Position numbers and translations under genes: made by a program | Shown here: positions 12,349-26,574 of the stretch, one piece after another | How positions within the stretch are numbered: the first letter of the stretch is position 1 | Layout of the letters: every line of letters starts with the position of its first letter | The notes under the pieces: model-generated | What the model saw: only the letters and a program-made list of their open reading frames with translations | What the model was told of the DNA's origin: nothing | Database searches by the model: none | NCBI GenBank assembly: GCA_963277665.1 | Contig: OY728121.1 | Span: 1,652,840,062-1,652,904,061, forward strand | Source of the DNA: Viscum album | Taxonomy: Eukaryota > Streptophyta > Magnoliopsida > Santalales > Viscaceae | DNA: 64,000 nucleotides | Direction of reading: 5' to 3'

Positions 12349-14683
12349 CCAACCATGAATATGTAAAATATTTTCATAGTATATTTAGGAATACTGTAAA
12401 ATTTCTAAACATTTAATTGGGTGTTATGGAGCCATATTATCAGTGAATTATTAAGGACCATGGCCTATATTTATAGTCATGTGTTAACACCTCCATGGGA
12501 TTAAACTATAGTTGTGGGCCGTCTAGATGCACATATTCCCCCACCAACTTCATTTTTCATGTAATTTGTCAAATTTTTAAGGGGATCAAATTCGATGTCA
12601 TTTACACTGGTGGTATTATGTGGTGAAAATTATTTTAAATCATCATATCAATAATGAAATATTGTGATACCTCGTTTGGAACTACCTCCATCGATCAGTA
12701 TTTTTGAACAACCATTTAAAAAGGTGACCAAATATGATCTTACCTTATTCAAATTCATTGTCCTTGAATATCATTAGGGTACTGATACTAGTTCCTTATG
12801 GAAAATTATTAAAATGGAACCACTCAGGGTAATCACCTGATTTTAAGAAAAATATTTATCTCCTACATAGGGATGGTCTACTTCCAATTGGGTGGACACA
12901 AGTTGTATTAAACATAGGAAGAAGTTATGGGAGTTCCTAGTAGCCATAGTGAATTCAAAGGAGGTTATCTCAACCATAAAAATTAACCTATCCAAGAAAA
13001 ATTGTTTTGGGGGACTATGATATACTAATATTCTTATGAATTATAGTCCATAAGAAATTGTAAAAACTATGCACCACTCACCAACAAGAAATATAAATAG
13101 AGTACTCTAAAAACATAATTATATTTTAAACATGTCTCTATGAGGATTGAGAGACTTATAAATAATATTTCATGATTTGGGAATGTAGGTAATGATTTTC
13201 AGTCATTGTTACTTTAGTTACAAGAACATATTATTATTCCATAATTTATTCCTCTAGGAAACAACATGGATATTGTGTTTTCAATTATTTTATATATGCA
13301 TAAGTGAATAAATTATTATGATATAAACCTATCAAATATCCCAAATCACACAAGGAGTTATTATTATTTGGGAATATGAAATAAAAACATAAGAAAATCA
13401 TTACATTCCTTATAAAGGTCCTAATGTCATTTATTAGAGTGAGGGTATTAGCGCAACATGGTCCACTATTAAGTCGATCTTTTCAATGAACATTACATAA
13501 CAATTATCTATAGGAAACATAAACTATAGAATAATATAGAATTTCAAAATCACTCATGGATTATATACAAGGATTTTTAGGTGGGTTTTATCTCATCTCT
13601 TCGAGATAGAGAAATATATATCTAATTTGGGTCAAAAAAAGTGCAGGGTCTAATTTTGTGTCCAAGACCACACCGAAGTTCTCATCATCAGAACATATTT
13701 CACATAATGTATCTTTTTCTCAAAGGGAAAAAATTAATCTCATCAATATTTACTTTTTATATTCAATCACTCTAAACATCTATATTGGTTTAATGAAAAT
13801 CCAAAAGAATATGAGTACCTTCATTATAATATATATCTGGGTGGGAGTGTTTTCATTTAGGATTCCCAACCCTAATTTTGGGATGTGTTTATTTGAGTTA
13901 TTTCATGTTTTAACAACATATCATTACAGGAAGTGGACACAACATCCTATTTGGGTACATGCATCAACCCTTAATATTTTTACTCATTTGAAAATTATTT
14001 TCTAGACCCTTAAATATATACCAGCTCTAGTTTATTGGTATAGGGAAGGAATTTTAATTTTATAAAGGAATGAATCATTAACATTCACTGAAATGATGAC
14101 CAAAAATCATCCATATAAAAGTAATTTTTGTGGGGTCATCAGGGCTATTTGCACAATGGTGTTTAGAATGGAAATAAATATTCAACGGGTTCAATAAAAA
14201 AAATTCTATTTTGGGGGAGCTAAAATTGTTTCAACATTTTTTAAAGGGCTAGGGATCATAAATATTGAATTTAATTTACTTTTAATGTTGATTAATATCA
14301 TTCTGATGTCTCTAATCATGTTCCCAAATCACAATAATATCAATATAAAGGTGATCAATTCTGTGATTGTTGTTGTTGGAATTAGGAGGAGGATATTTTT
14401 AAAGGATTATTATAGTGTCATTGTCTTTTAGAGAAAAAATTGTATTCATTATGTATTTTTGGGGATTCCATCTTGGTTTTATGAAGAACATCACGCTCAT
14501 AGTGTTTGAGACAATATGGTGTGAGATTGTATTTGAGGTTGTAGCCTTCTCTAGGGAAGGTATAACAGCCTAACAATAAACCTATCAGAGTGTGGACTAG
14601 ACATTTGTATCATAAATGGTCATATATTCAACCTTTTCTAGTTTTTTGAATTTTGGTGCTATATTTAAGGAAATTATAATTTT

Positions 14684-14705
14684 TGGGTGCCCTCAGTGGG
14701 GACAC
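14684..14705 (+). other. Possible Tat-type primer binding site
   Basis: TGGGTGCCCTCAGTGGGGAC resembles the TGGCGCC...GTGGGG class of primer sites of Tat/Athila elements and follows a T-rich run. No LTR boundary or second LTR could be found, so it may be chance. Confidence 0.25.
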
Positions 14706-15679
14706 CCTGGCTGTAGATGAAACTAGTGTATCTATGAACACCCCCACCTCCTCTAAATAGTTAAAGGTTTTGTAAAAACACTATTTGGATAAACATAAAA
14801 ATGGGTGGGAACTTGTAATAAGAGGTTATTTAACCCGCTCATATTAGCTTACAAGTGCATTGATCATCCACCATTGTATCACGTATATTAAGGAATGGGG
14901 TAAGGGTGACTATGAGTGATGGAAGAAGTAATAGTTGTATCACAGATAAATGTTTATAGGATTGTGTTATACATGCATATTGGGTTATTATCCTAAATGG
15001 AATCACTCCTTTAACCTCCCCACAATGTTTTACATAAGGGGAACATCTCTCATCATCTCTGGTGTTTAGAATTCTATTAGAGTAAAACATTTATTAAAAT
15101 CGTGAATCAAAATTTAATACCGGTGATATAATAATTTTGTCATTTGGACTCATTTAATGGATAATGGATTCATGTCATCTTCACCACTATAGTTTCTGAA
15201 ACATTATTTTATGACATGGGATGTGCCGTTTTTTTATCTGGACACCAATTTCAATTTCCTATGGGCGGAAAACCTCTCACCATTGGAGAAATATTAATAT
15301 ATCCTATGATTAGAAGAGAGGATATGATGATTTCCCATTCCCACAAGGTTCTGAATGCCTAGTCTTTCACTCCAACATAAGATTGATACATATTAACGAA
15401 ACTAATATGGAAGCCATCATAGATGAAATTGGTAAATTATATAACATTGTACTTCAACATGATAGTATACTTATGATTTGAGACATAAATGTGTTGGGTA
15501 AAATAAAAGCTTCTATATGAACCTCATGAAAAAATGTGATGGTGTCCTATTATCATCATAAAAACAATATTTTTTCTATAGTTTAGCTCTATGAAATTGA
15601 TGGTAATCTCAATTGTGATGGTAATAAGGAATGAATTCATATTTCATAGTCCAATTCGGACACACATGTTTTATTGACA

Positions 15680-15760
15680 AGTGGAGATACTCACTATTTA
15701 GAATCCAGTGGGGAAACTCCTGGTTTAGAGTATAGTGGGGATACTCTATCTAATAAAGCC
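15680..15760. repeat. 27 bp minisatellite, three units
   Basis: Units start at 15680, 15707 and 15734, each opening AGTGGRGAWACTC, then diverging. Short arrays of this sort are common in untranslated regions of plant Ty3/gypsy elements. Confidence 0.6.
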
Positions 15761-17199
15761 TCATAGATAGAAACTATATGGGTTTTATTTCTCCACATGA
15801 AGCTAATAATTTTATAGGGAATACCTCCTTTCAAAGTGGAAATAAGAAAGTAGTATAGTTAATATTTAACCAAAAATATAAATCTTATATATCTTGTGTA
15901 TAAAAAAAGTGTAATTTAGTTTATTTTTTATAGTTTGAGGTCATGTGATTAGATAATTATAAGTAGTTTAACATCATGTGGTAAGGGTTCTTGTATCATC
16001 AAAGGAAGAGAAAAATGGATTGGATGGTTCATAGGCATTGGGATTATCTAAGAGTTAAATTCCATATAAAAGTTTCTACATACATTTCTAGGAAGAATAA
16101 AGGATATGTGTGTGTCCTGAAAAAATATTTTATCGACCATGTTTGATGAAAAAGGAAAATTTATGAAAGATAACATTTCTTATTGTGAAAATGGAATTCT
16201 CATGAATTAATAAGTATTGGGTGAACTAAGTCCCCAAATTCTATAATTTATATAATATATACCCAATATATAATGGAAAAGGGATAATATGCATAATCAA
16301 TTATTCTAATGTTTTAATAGATCATGTTATTATTTCAGTAACAATACCTGTCATCAATTAATATATATGAGAAAACACAATATTAAGAACTGTAATCTAA
16401 ATACACAGACTTGATTATTTTAAATGATTCACTATAAAGGGATAGTTCAAGGGGAATACACTGACCATACTTCTTCAAAATGATCGATGACACTAGTGAC
16501 TATCAGTGTCATAAATGTTTAAGATGAATGAATATTGGATTTTAGGGGAGATCCCTCTACATATTTCAGTTTGAAATAATTTCACGAAATGAGTAAAATA
16601 AAATGTTGTATAATGATCATCTATAATGTTTCCTTATAATAGAAAAACACAAGATTATTAAGGGTTTAACAATTGAATGTGGTACCTTCGTCAAATCTAG
16701 ATTAATATTGAAATTTCTATCCAAAAAATATTTTTTATTTCTATATAACATCAAGTCCATTATTTTTCAGATTAAATTTGCATCAATACCCTTTTCCCCT
16801 TTCTTCACTAAATATAAATATCCAATGACCCATGTGAATATTATTTTCAAAATTTTTCGTACCATTACATTTTTTATATTGACATATTAACGGAATGAGG
16901 TGAATAGTTCTCCCAAAATCTATGTCTTCCTAAATGCTCAACAACTATCAATGGATTTTGAAAAATTTTCCTCATATTATCCCTCAATTAAGATGGATTA
17001 TTTTCTTCAAACATCTATAACATATGTATCCCTTCCATTTGTTCATTCTTTTTTAAAATGGATGTGTTTCCCTGAATTATGGTATTACAACATATACGTC
17101 ATTATACCTTTTTATTTTATGTAATTATTTATTATATATTTTAAATATTTTTTTTTCATTATCAATCATATTTTATGTCCTAAACCACCCAGGATACTA

Positions 17200-18898
17200 T
17201 AGTACCCTATTACCTGAGTCAGAATAAACATATCCCGAAGGGTGTTTTTGATCCCCATGGGTTAGCGGCAACACCTTGCATCATTAAAGATAAAAGATGA
17301 AATAAGGTTTCCACAAAATATTGGATGATAAAAGATAAAAGTTATTATTACCAAATCATAAAAGGGAAATAGTTCCATAAAAATGTATATAAAGAAACTC
17401 AAAGAAGTAAATCAAAAACATACATAGTATCTTGCATGATTAAACTCAAACATGCCATGCACGATGTTGATAAAATACCCACCAGCCACCACTAATCACT
17501 CCAAAGTCCAAAGTATCAATAACATCCACCACCGCTAGGTTATTATTTCCCTTTAGTCGGACCTGTAATAAGAAAATCTAAAAACACCAAAAGGAAAATA
17601 GATGATGAAAGAAAACAATCCAAGTGGGGTCTCACCAAGTGTTCTATAATATATTCCATTATAATAAATCAAATAAATATAAAAATTTAAATAAAAAATT
17701 CATGACATATCAGATCCTTTTCATATTTAAAACAAAATATGCATGCATTTATATTTATTTATGCATTTAAAACAAGGATTAAATTGTCATTTTATATAAA
17801 AGAATTCATATAAATCATCTGGAATTAATAAAGAAGTTAAATAAAATAAAGGTACATATATTAAATAAAAAACATATAGAACTCTAGTAAAATTACCTAC
17901 AATACATTCTTTATTGGATATAGAATCATAAAAAAAAATCTATTATCATGTATTAATATCAACTCAAACATAGGTTAAAATTAATATAATACACTCCCAC
18001 ATAATTGAAAATTACTACGGAAAATTGGTTTAGTTAGCATTTCCATTGTATGTCCAGTCATAGAAGATCAAGATCCAAGAAGAACTTTCCAGACCATATA
18101 CTAACTACCCAATTTCACATGTGCTTCAAAAAATCAATATAAAATGGAATATTATCCCCTTTAAAATCAATCATCAATTAAAATTAATTTTTTTAATTCT
18201 CATTTTCAATATGTCAATTAAATTTTAAAACCAAAACCTAGGGTTTTCATCATGTCATTCCATTAAAATCCAAATCCAATCATAGGTTTTCCTCATATCA
18301 ATTTACAGAATTTTCTAAAATAAATTCTCTAATCATTTCTTCAAATCTATAATTTTTGAGAAAATAAATGCCAAATTCCAATTCTAGTCAATGTGGGTGG
18401 GGGTCCCAAAATCCTTTCTGTTTTTAATTTCATAATTAAATAACTTCAAATAATTATTTTAAAAATAAATTGAAATAATTCCAGTCAAATAATAAAAATT
18501 AATGTTTCCATTAAATGTTAAATCTCAAACAAAACCACCTACATTTAATAATGAAAATCAAACAGTCAAACCCACAATGGGAATGACAATATATATCTAA
18601 GGTGAATGAGATCTCGAAATCAATGCTATAATCAAGATCTAATTAAATAGAGTTTATATCCATCCATAATATGATGATCCATTCTGCTCTAAGGATTAAG
18701 GGGGAAGAGATGAGAAGAAACTATATGATTGGATACCCAACTACCTAGAGGCGCTCAAATGTGATCAACCACACTTCCATCATTCGTTAAATGGTATTGG
18801 AGGGCCCGAAACTTCTTCTTGAGAAACTTTAAAGACATGGAAGACATTTATGGTCGATTGTGGGATGTAAAATAGTTAAACTAGGGTGTTATGAATTT
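17200..18898 (-). repeat. Putative degenerate LTR of the minus-strand gypsy element
   Basis: Read on minus, the right end (about 18898) starts ATAACACCCTAGTTTAACT, close to the TGTAACACCC opening of many Ty3/gypsy LTRs. It lies just downstream of the decayed integrase end of the pol at 19.5-22.4 kb, where a 3' LTR is expected. The left boundary, the polypurine tract and a second LTR were not found, so the assignment is tentative. Confidence 0.3.
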
Positions 18899-19499
18899 TA
18901 AAATTAATATTTCAAATAATTTAAACCCATTATAATTTGTGACTAGAGAGGGTCGCATAGTTAAAAAACATGAGGGACCAAACCCTACATCACTATTGTA
19001 TTTGGATAATAGTTTCACCAACATAGGTGAATGGTTTAGTAAATATTACCCCTATTGTGGATATTCCAATTTTCTAATGTCACATGGTTTGGAGGTTCTA
19101 TCCCCATTATTGGGAAAAACTATATGCCTTCATAAAGAGAACCATCAAAAGGTGTAATGTTTACTGGGATAAAGAACATGAATTTCTCTAAATGTAATCC
19201 AACCATGCATAGTGTAATGGGATTAAATTTTTCTCCAAAATTTCACCTAAAACAACCATGGACAATACCCAAAAAATAATTATCAAAACAAGCGTTTATG
19301 ATTACCTTAAAATGAATAACATGATGTTACAACCTCTGCACCATTAAAACAATTTTTTCATAGAAATCCAGTTAAGAAATTACCATATCGAATATATGAG
19401 GCCACTTCTCTCTCATCATTTTTAGGCCTTACCAAATCTAATGATATTCAAAACTATGATTCCATATCACATAGACCAAAGGTATCATCCTCCCACAAA

Positions 19500-22402
19500 G
19501 TAACTGTGTCTCAGAATCAACTATATTGATTGGATTCTTAGTCACATGTTATATCAGTCTCATTATCAAAATCCTCCCAGATTAAGGCATGATATGGGTC
19601 AGAAAGAAACTTTTTAAACCCTAATACATGAACATGAAATATACCTATGTAATATATAATGAAAGTGATAAATAGTAGGATTCTTTTACCAACTTCTCAA
19701 AAAACTAAAAAGGTCCCAAAAATAGGGGATAAAGTTTCCCATTATTTCATTGAACTCGGTGACCTAAATGACATGAAACAAACACAATAACCTTATCACT
19801 GACATATAACTATAATAGTATATGAAAATGATCAAAAAATAATTTATACCCATTTTCTGCCAACAATATTCACTAAAGAATCAAATGAATTTTTTTTGTC
19901 ATCTTGTGGACCATGATATATCTAACAAATGATGTTTAACTAATCTCCATCTAACCCAGTTGAGATTTACCAGACCTACCATAAAAGGCCTCAAAAGAGA
20001 CCATTTTGGTTTTAGATAGGCAAATATTATCATCTGAAATCTCATCCAACCACAAATGCCCATTCAATGATCTTCAAAAGACCAGAACACAAGCATGTAG
20101 CGTATTCTCAGGAATATATATAGTTGTCTATGTCTGGAAATCCATATATGAATGCTATTCAATAATAAAAAACCTGAGATCCCAATACCTCTTTTTGGCC
20201 TTTCCAAAATTGATAAGTGAAATGGTGATCTCTATTAGAAATTATATTATATTTAATTTTTGTGAAAATGAACAATCTCTTTCAAATAGAGATTTCCCAA
20301 CACATTATAATTGGTTTTATCATGAAATGGTATATTGATAGGCGATTTGGAAATCCTATAAATCAAAAACCATAGTTCATTATTTTCAAGATGGTTATTA
20401 TGACACCAAACCAGAATCTATATAGAAATCTCATCCAACATATAATTTCAATCATCTAGTACCTGAATAGATCCAAAAGGTATCGAATAATAGGCCTTGA
20501 CCTATTGGTTGGAATAAAAATAAAAAACACAATTAGTAATTTCTTATCTCATACCAGACCATAAGAATCATCATCGCATTACATAAAAAAAATTTGTGGA
20601 TCTTTGGTGGAAACAAAATTGGGAATATTTGAATCCCCCGTCACATATAATCAAATAGAAGAAGGCACATCAAATTGATTCCACAAAAAAATTCAATACC
20701 CTCTATTGAGAGTGACAACCCAATAATGGTCTCCCCAACATAAAGAGTGTCCCTAATGACACAAAACACATCATCAGGATGACATTATTGAAGTGTCATA
20801 TCATGAAGAGTGGAGGTGAACATATCAATTTCCTTGAAAATATTTCCCTCCTCCACCCAAACTCCTCATTGAAAATGTGCCAGAAGACCCACGAGGATCC
20901 ACTCTTTTGATGATTCTATCCCAGCTAGAGTTGTATGTTTTTTAATCAATACATCAGCCATGAAATTCCCTCTCCTTCATTTATAGGCAATTTCTGAATC
21001 ATAATATTTCAGGTACAAAACCCAATATCTCTAAAAGAGTTCCAAATATTTTTTAGAGAAGACACAACAGAGGATATTATGGACATATAATATGGTAACT
21101 CCTTCCCAAAAAATGATATACTACCAAATATTAAGCATATGATCCATGGGTTCTATTTTATGGTCCGGGGTTTAATAATTCTTCATGGGTGGCCTAATAT
21201 GTTGAGAAATATTGGTTTCCACATGATCAACCTGCATAAGAACACCCCCCAAACCCAAACCTGATGTGTAATTAAAAACTACATTGCCCTGCCAATATTC
21301 TAGATGATTCAAAGTAATCAAAAAAGGATAAATACATATCATCTACAAAAAATAATTGTAAAAGTTTTATTCCCAAAAGAACATTAATCCATTTTGAGTT
21401 AGAGTTGGCGTAAAGAAAATCCAATTTCAAGAAGTACTTTACGAACCAATGATAGTACCCCACTTGACCCATGAATCCTTGTGTCTCAAAAACATCACAC
21501 AATTTCACCTAAGTGAAAACAAATTTGACCTTATCTGGATCAACAAAAATAAACTATTTTGAGACCACATGTCACTATAAATTCACATACCTGATCAATA
21601 AATAAAATTTAGAAAGCATGGAATAATGTCAATGATCCCTCAAAAATTTCATTACTTCACTCAAATGACACACATGTTCCTTTACAGACATTCTCTTAAC
21701 CTATATGGCATCGACCAAGGCTTAAAAATGTGTTACGATACTAAGGGAAACCTCTATTTATGAATTCCTAAAAACTACAATAGAATTGGTTAAACTAAGA
21801 CAAGAAAATAAAATAATAATGGATATACCTTATTCAGAAGGGGGTCTTCAAAATTTCATATTAATTTATACTCAATTGTTGATAACCAAATCAGAGATCA
21901 ATATTCGAAAATAACTTCTCCACTTTTAACAAGTAAAATATTCCATCTATCCAAGGAAATGGATGCATGTTCATTATTTTAACATGATTAATCATCCAGT
22001 ATTAAAAATAATGAAGAAGTGTTACATAATATTTTTTAGTTCCTCCTATTATGATACACATGGGAATTTATATACTATCTCTGATAATTCATCTAACTAT
22101 GTCTTAAAATTTTTAATTATAATTGGTTTCATGTTGTAAGATGGATTAGTTACCTAATGAGTATCAGACAATAAATATATATAAAACTCTACCACTCTTA
22201 TTGGATTAATTCCAAATAAATTAGAAGGAAACATTTTGGGAAACTTGATGAAAACTGGAGGGAGGTCATCACTAAAGAATTTCCACTCCATATTAAAATA
22301 TAAAACAGATATTACATTCCCCAACTTCAAATATAAAGTCTTGGCTCTTATTGACCATGGGTCCCTATGTTCTAGAAACTCATGATACCTTGCATAAGTC
22401 AC
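19500..22402 (-). pseudogene. pol: Decayed Ty3/gypsy pol (RT, RNase H, integrase)
   Basis: Translation in shifting frames gives a colinear pol. Near 22250-22160 is the RT entry region (FPKMFPSN, VVEFYIYLL; compare FPDVFPE, REVEFSIDL). At 21690-21420 are the RT palm end and connection (HLSEVMKFLRDH, HVVSK, VDPDKV, QVGYYHWFVKYF; compare GYYRRFV). At 21000-20930 is the RNase H end (FMADVLIKKH; compare VVADALSRK). At 20250-20150 is the integrase core (ISNRDHHFTYQFWKGQKE; compare SDRDPRFTSRFW), then FEAFYGRSGKS near 19990 and a GNFIPYFWDLF block near 19760 (compare GKLSPRYIGPF). Many stops and frameshifts show it is long dead. Order and motifs suggest a chromovirus-type lineage, but no chromodomain was identified. 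The plus-strand frame at 20006-20338 is a shadow. Confidence 0.8.
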
Positions 22403-22829
22403 AATAAAGGATTCCCACCAAAGAAAATAATCAATTCAATCCTTATTAGAAATCATCAAATCCATCCAGAATATGATTTCAAGATGTTTTAGGTCAAGAA
22501 CTAGAAATTACTAGGTATTGTTGATTTCAAAATGAGTGAAAACACAAGTACGACACAATAGATCATGTTATCTATTCTTTTGGAGGATCAAAGTAAAATA
22601 CATCATATAAGATAAAAGATTCATATTATAGTTTATAAAGTTCACAATACGAGTCTATATAATAAAGTCAGATGAACCGTTAACAAAAATAATTAGTCAC
22701 TAATAATGATTTAATAATGATGGAACCTCTCACAGACTCTTGAACCATATCATATTGCTCTCAAAACTCTTCCACCATGTCAAGAAACATCTTTTTTTGA
22801 TTCATATGTCTATAAAACCATTTTTTATA
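22403..22829. other. Short region upstream of the dead pol
   Basis: Would be expected to hold the protease/gag end of the minus-strand gypsy element, but no motif is readable. It ends at the CACTA-like terminus at 22830. Confidence 0.35.
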
Positions 22830-22960
22830 CACTACTAGGAAATTGAGCTATCGCCACACCTATAAATACACAGATTAAAATATCTATGGCTACACCCCCA
22901 CAATTAGCCACGGCTCCTTCGATGAATACCTGGACTCGTTCATTTCTTCTTCCTTCTACT
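22830..22960 (+). mobile_element. CACTA-like transposon terminus
   Basis: Starts CACTACTAGGAAATTGAGC, a typical CACTA-family inverted-repeat end, followed by short subterminal variants (CTATCGCCACACC, CTATGGCTACACC, TTAGCCACGGCT). The other end was not found in the window, so the element is truncated or its partner is lost. It is a different family from the insertion at 33300. Confidence 0.5.
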
Positions 22961-23300
22961 CAATCCATCCTTCACAAAACCCCTCAACAGCCCGATGTCA
23001 TCCCCGAAGCCTCCTCACCACGACCCTCCTCATCTATAGAAGTTTCTCTGAGCAACCTTCCCACCTCCTCTCTTCCTTCCTGATTCCTCCCCGGTGCCTC
23101 CTCCTTGACACCTCCTCCCCAACTGACCTCAATACCCTTGACGCCTCCTCTTCATGACCCTCCTCCCCACGATCCTCCTCCTCTAGATAAGCTGCTCCGT
23201 GTGGCCTCCCCACCTCCTCCCTTCATTCCCGATGGATCTCCCCACAACCCTCAACACCCCATACGCCGAGGTCAACACCCCAATGGCTTATCATCAAGGT
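22886..23300 (+). pseudogene. Proline-rich exon-like stretch next to CACTA end
   Basis: A sharply C-rich block (runs of CCTCCTCCCC) in otherwise AT-rich DNA. The reading starts ATG at 22886 (65 codons), breaks, and resumes in another frame at 23105 (77 codons) with PPP and DPP runs. It ends in CATCAAG|GTATTT near 23300, a plausible 5' splice site, followed by T-rich intron-like sequence. This looks like a captured first exon or 5' end of a host gene carried by a CACTA element (Pack-type). Low complexity prevents family recognition. Confidence 0.35.
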
Positions 23301-24310
23301 ATTTGAAAATTTCATTGATTTATTCTGTTCTTTCATGAATCTGAATCTAATACTGGATGTTGAGTGGAACTATGAATCTATGTTAGATGGTATTGTTCTT
23401 TTTCAATTAATGACTCGATGATCTTATTTATTTGTTAAATTATGTTTCCCATTTTGGGTTCATTCCATATTCAACATGTTTTGGTGTAGTGGTAGATAAT
23501 GATGGAGGGAATTGAGAATAAATTTCATACATTATCTTGTTGTGAGATGGGATTTTGGATGATTTTATAGATGGAGTAACCAGTTTAGATAATTTTGATC
23601 CTTATAGGTTCTCATGAAAATTTGCTCATTTAAAACAGGTTACATATTTACCTCTAATAAATATTTAGAGGTAATATAACCAATTTTTCATTTATGAAAT
23701 GTGGACGATGATGATGCATGAGGATTCTAACATAGAAATTACAGTGCATCTTGAGAATGGTCAAAATAAAGATTCATGGGGTTATTACAAGTTGTGGTTT
23801 AAATACTATACTGATGGGGTAATGGGGAAACGAGTATTATGGATGTATAAAAAATTGGATTCTCAAAGGTTCTCTCATGTCATACTATCCTTATAATTTA
23901 CTGGGGGGAAAAGAATTATTTCCCAACATTCTAATTATTTTGAGGGACTTTCATCCTTGTGATATTTTTGTTTTGGATTGGTGAAGACTCCACATGTTTG
24001 ACTACTAGTGCTGGAAGACCTAATTACATTATACCCAGTGGAATAGTGTTAGGTTTTCATTTGATCAGTGGTAAACTATCAAATTCAATCCCTAAATTTA
24101 AACATGATGCAAAGACGGAGGAATTTCTTACAACTATGACACAATTTAAAGAAGATATGTTAATGAGAAATAGAATTATGGATAATATACCTACAGTGGA
24201 GGGGAACAGGGTCTCGGTCCCAATATTGTCATCTAGCATCAGGTCAAATGAAAGTGCTCTTGGTGTAAGGTTCAAACTACTATCATATAAAATCTTTTAG
24301 TGAAATGCTT
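23300..24310 (+). other. Unrecognised frames downstream of the proline-rich exon
   Basis: Intron-like T-rich DNA, then two plus-strand frames (23699-23896, 65 codons; 23959-24300, 113 codons). The second includes a hydrophilic stretch (TMTQFKEDMLMRNRI). No family recognised; possibly further exons of the same captured gene or an older retroelement. The minus-strand frame at 24057-24275 overlaps as a shadow. Confidence 0.25.
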
Positions 24311-26574
24311 TGATAAGGATGAAAACCTTCAACAATGTTACATAGCCTAGGCGTAGGTGTGTTTCATTATCAACACTAGAACATCATTGTTCTTAATGTT
24401 CTCATTTATTTAGAGGATTTATCCACCCATGAATATGATCTCATCAATATTATTTTTCCAAACACCATAGTATATATTTAAAAGATAAAACTACTAATTT
24501 AAATCTCTTAACAATAGATGAAGTGAAACTTCTTGATTTTATTTCTATACAGACTGTAGAGATAAATGAATATGTGGCTCACATGGATAGAATAAAGGCA
24601 CAACTATCATAAAAAAAATAGAGATAGAATCTAAAAAATATAAAATAAAATAGCTAAACACCTTTGTTAGACAAATTCATAATTTATCAAAAGATGTAGC
24701 TACTCATAGAACCAATCTCGAGTAGGCCCTTAACACCTTTTTGTTAGGAATTAGCAGATCTATTAACTCAGGTAGGTCAACTTTCACTATAGTCACACCA
24801 TTTCCATTTCATTTCCTAATAAGGTCAAGAGAGACTCTAGGTCGTGGATACTCCTCCATAGTTTTTTCAATGAATGGAATATTTTATGCTCTCAATCATA
24901 TGTCCCTTTGCTACAAAATTCCATTGATATATTAATAGGAATAATGGATTAGAAATATTTTCTTATCAGAATGTCTAAATATTACCATGTTAAGCTTATA
25001 ATAATGGTATTCAGAAAAAGACTCTAAAATTTGGATGTTTAGGGCCTTATAAGACCAAACTACAGAAATTTTTTAGGCTGAATGGATTTTACTGATAGTT
25101 ATTAATTTAATTACACCATCCAAGGTTTTTTATTACATGAATATGAGATTACCTATATAGATATGACTCAAGTTTGGGGAGATATAAATTTTTTTTCTAT
25201 AATCTTAGAATGTTTCCAAAAATAGAGGAACCGGTTTTAGAATATTCTATACCAATAAAACTCATATGAAAAATGAATACATGTGTAAGTGTAAAGGGCT
25301 ATATGAAAGTATACACATATATCTACGGACCCCCTACGACATATTTCTCCATGCAAATTTGTACATAGGGGGTATGTGTCCTTATATATATGTGAAGTTG
25401 AATATGTGTGCAATAAAAAAAAGGAAGATTCGAGTTGAAATCGTCAAAAGAAACGCGTCTTGAGGATGAGGTAGGTTCCATCTAACTAAACCTTTAATTT
25501 AAATTCTATAATTGCCTAATTGTTTTAAAAACTTGTTTCCATAATTTCTTTATTGATTTAAAAAATGGTTTTCTAATAACCACTAGCTTTTTCAATGAGG
25601 AATATGAATATAGACATTGACCATGTGCACGTATATGCTGTAGGGAGCCTAAAAATAATTATTAATTACATTATTATACTTATATTAATGATTCATGGGA
25701 TTATACGGATAAATATTTGAGAACCAAAGAGCACTCCCCCTCATAATTAAGTCCCTTCAAGAAGAAAAGATTTTAATTTTGAAAAAAATTTGTTTGAGTA
25801 TGAATATGGATCAATTAAGTGTGAGTACCAATGTTTTAGGAATCTGAATATTTGGTTAAAACATGGGAAATAATTCTCTTGAAGTCATGGGAATCCATTT
25901 TATTTGTGATGTGATATTATACTTATAGTGATGTTGGCACATGCATTATTGAAAAGTATAAGATTTGTTATGTGATAAGAATAAGATGATTCACCTTTAC
26001 AAATGCATCATAATCCCATCCTTCCTCATGCGATGAGCATGGAATTCCTGGGGTGATGAGCCTCGAGTTCTTATGTGATGAGCCTACAATACATCAAGTA
26101 ATTATCCTATAGTGGATGAGTATCATTGGTCATCAAATTCAGGGATTGGTGAACCCGTTAAGAATTTCGTATCCTCAAAAAATGATATAATGAGTAACAT
26201 AGGGCATATTAGTCATCATAATCAAAAAATAATAATCAAATTTTGATACAAATTTTCTTATGGAATTACAAGCAATAAATTTGATAGGTGAGCTTCCCTA
26301 TCCATTTCTAATAGGCGTATGGGTATAATAAATTACCATGATTCTACTAAAACCCATGATGACCCAAACATGGAAATTGCATACCTCTATTCTAATGAAA
26401 TGACTTATATCTCCCTCAACTACTTTCCCTTATGGAGATCATGTAGTGGACGGTTATAAATACACTAGTCAACCACTATGAGTAGAAAGAAATCATACCC
26501 ACCAGGAAAATGGCGAGGGATGATCTAGAATCCATGGTTTCACATTAAAACAACCAATATAAAAGACACTACAT
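24311..26574. other. Decayed repeat DNA with small local repeats
   Basis: No gene recognised. Contains an imperfect foldback (25314-25394) and four GATGAG-led short repeats (starts 26032, 26054, 26077, 26115). A TATAAATAC near 26452 could be an old LTR promoter, but no LTR boundaries support it. Small frames at 24741 and 25266 are unrecognised. Confidence 0.45.

Larger units (their letters stand above)
12349..17199. other. Old decayed repeat DNA, no gene recognised
   Basis: About 4.85 kb between element 1 and a possible LTR. Reading frames are short: the longest, 13658-14005 on plus (115 codons), is AT-driven with no recognised motif. Two adjacent in-frame plus-strand frames (16708-16890 and 16900-17124) are hydrophobic and aromatic and also unrecognised. 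A weak primer-site-like stretch (14684-14705) and a 27 bp minisatellite (15680-15760) hint at a dead LTR element. I see nothing else. Confidence 0.5.

Noticed and set aside
13658..14005. 115-codon plus-strand frame as a gene
   Set aside because: AT-biased, no motif, no splice or promoter context; expected by chance in such DNA.
20006..20338. 110-codon plus-strand frame
   Set aside because: Antisense to a readable integrase core (ISNRDHHF... on minus).
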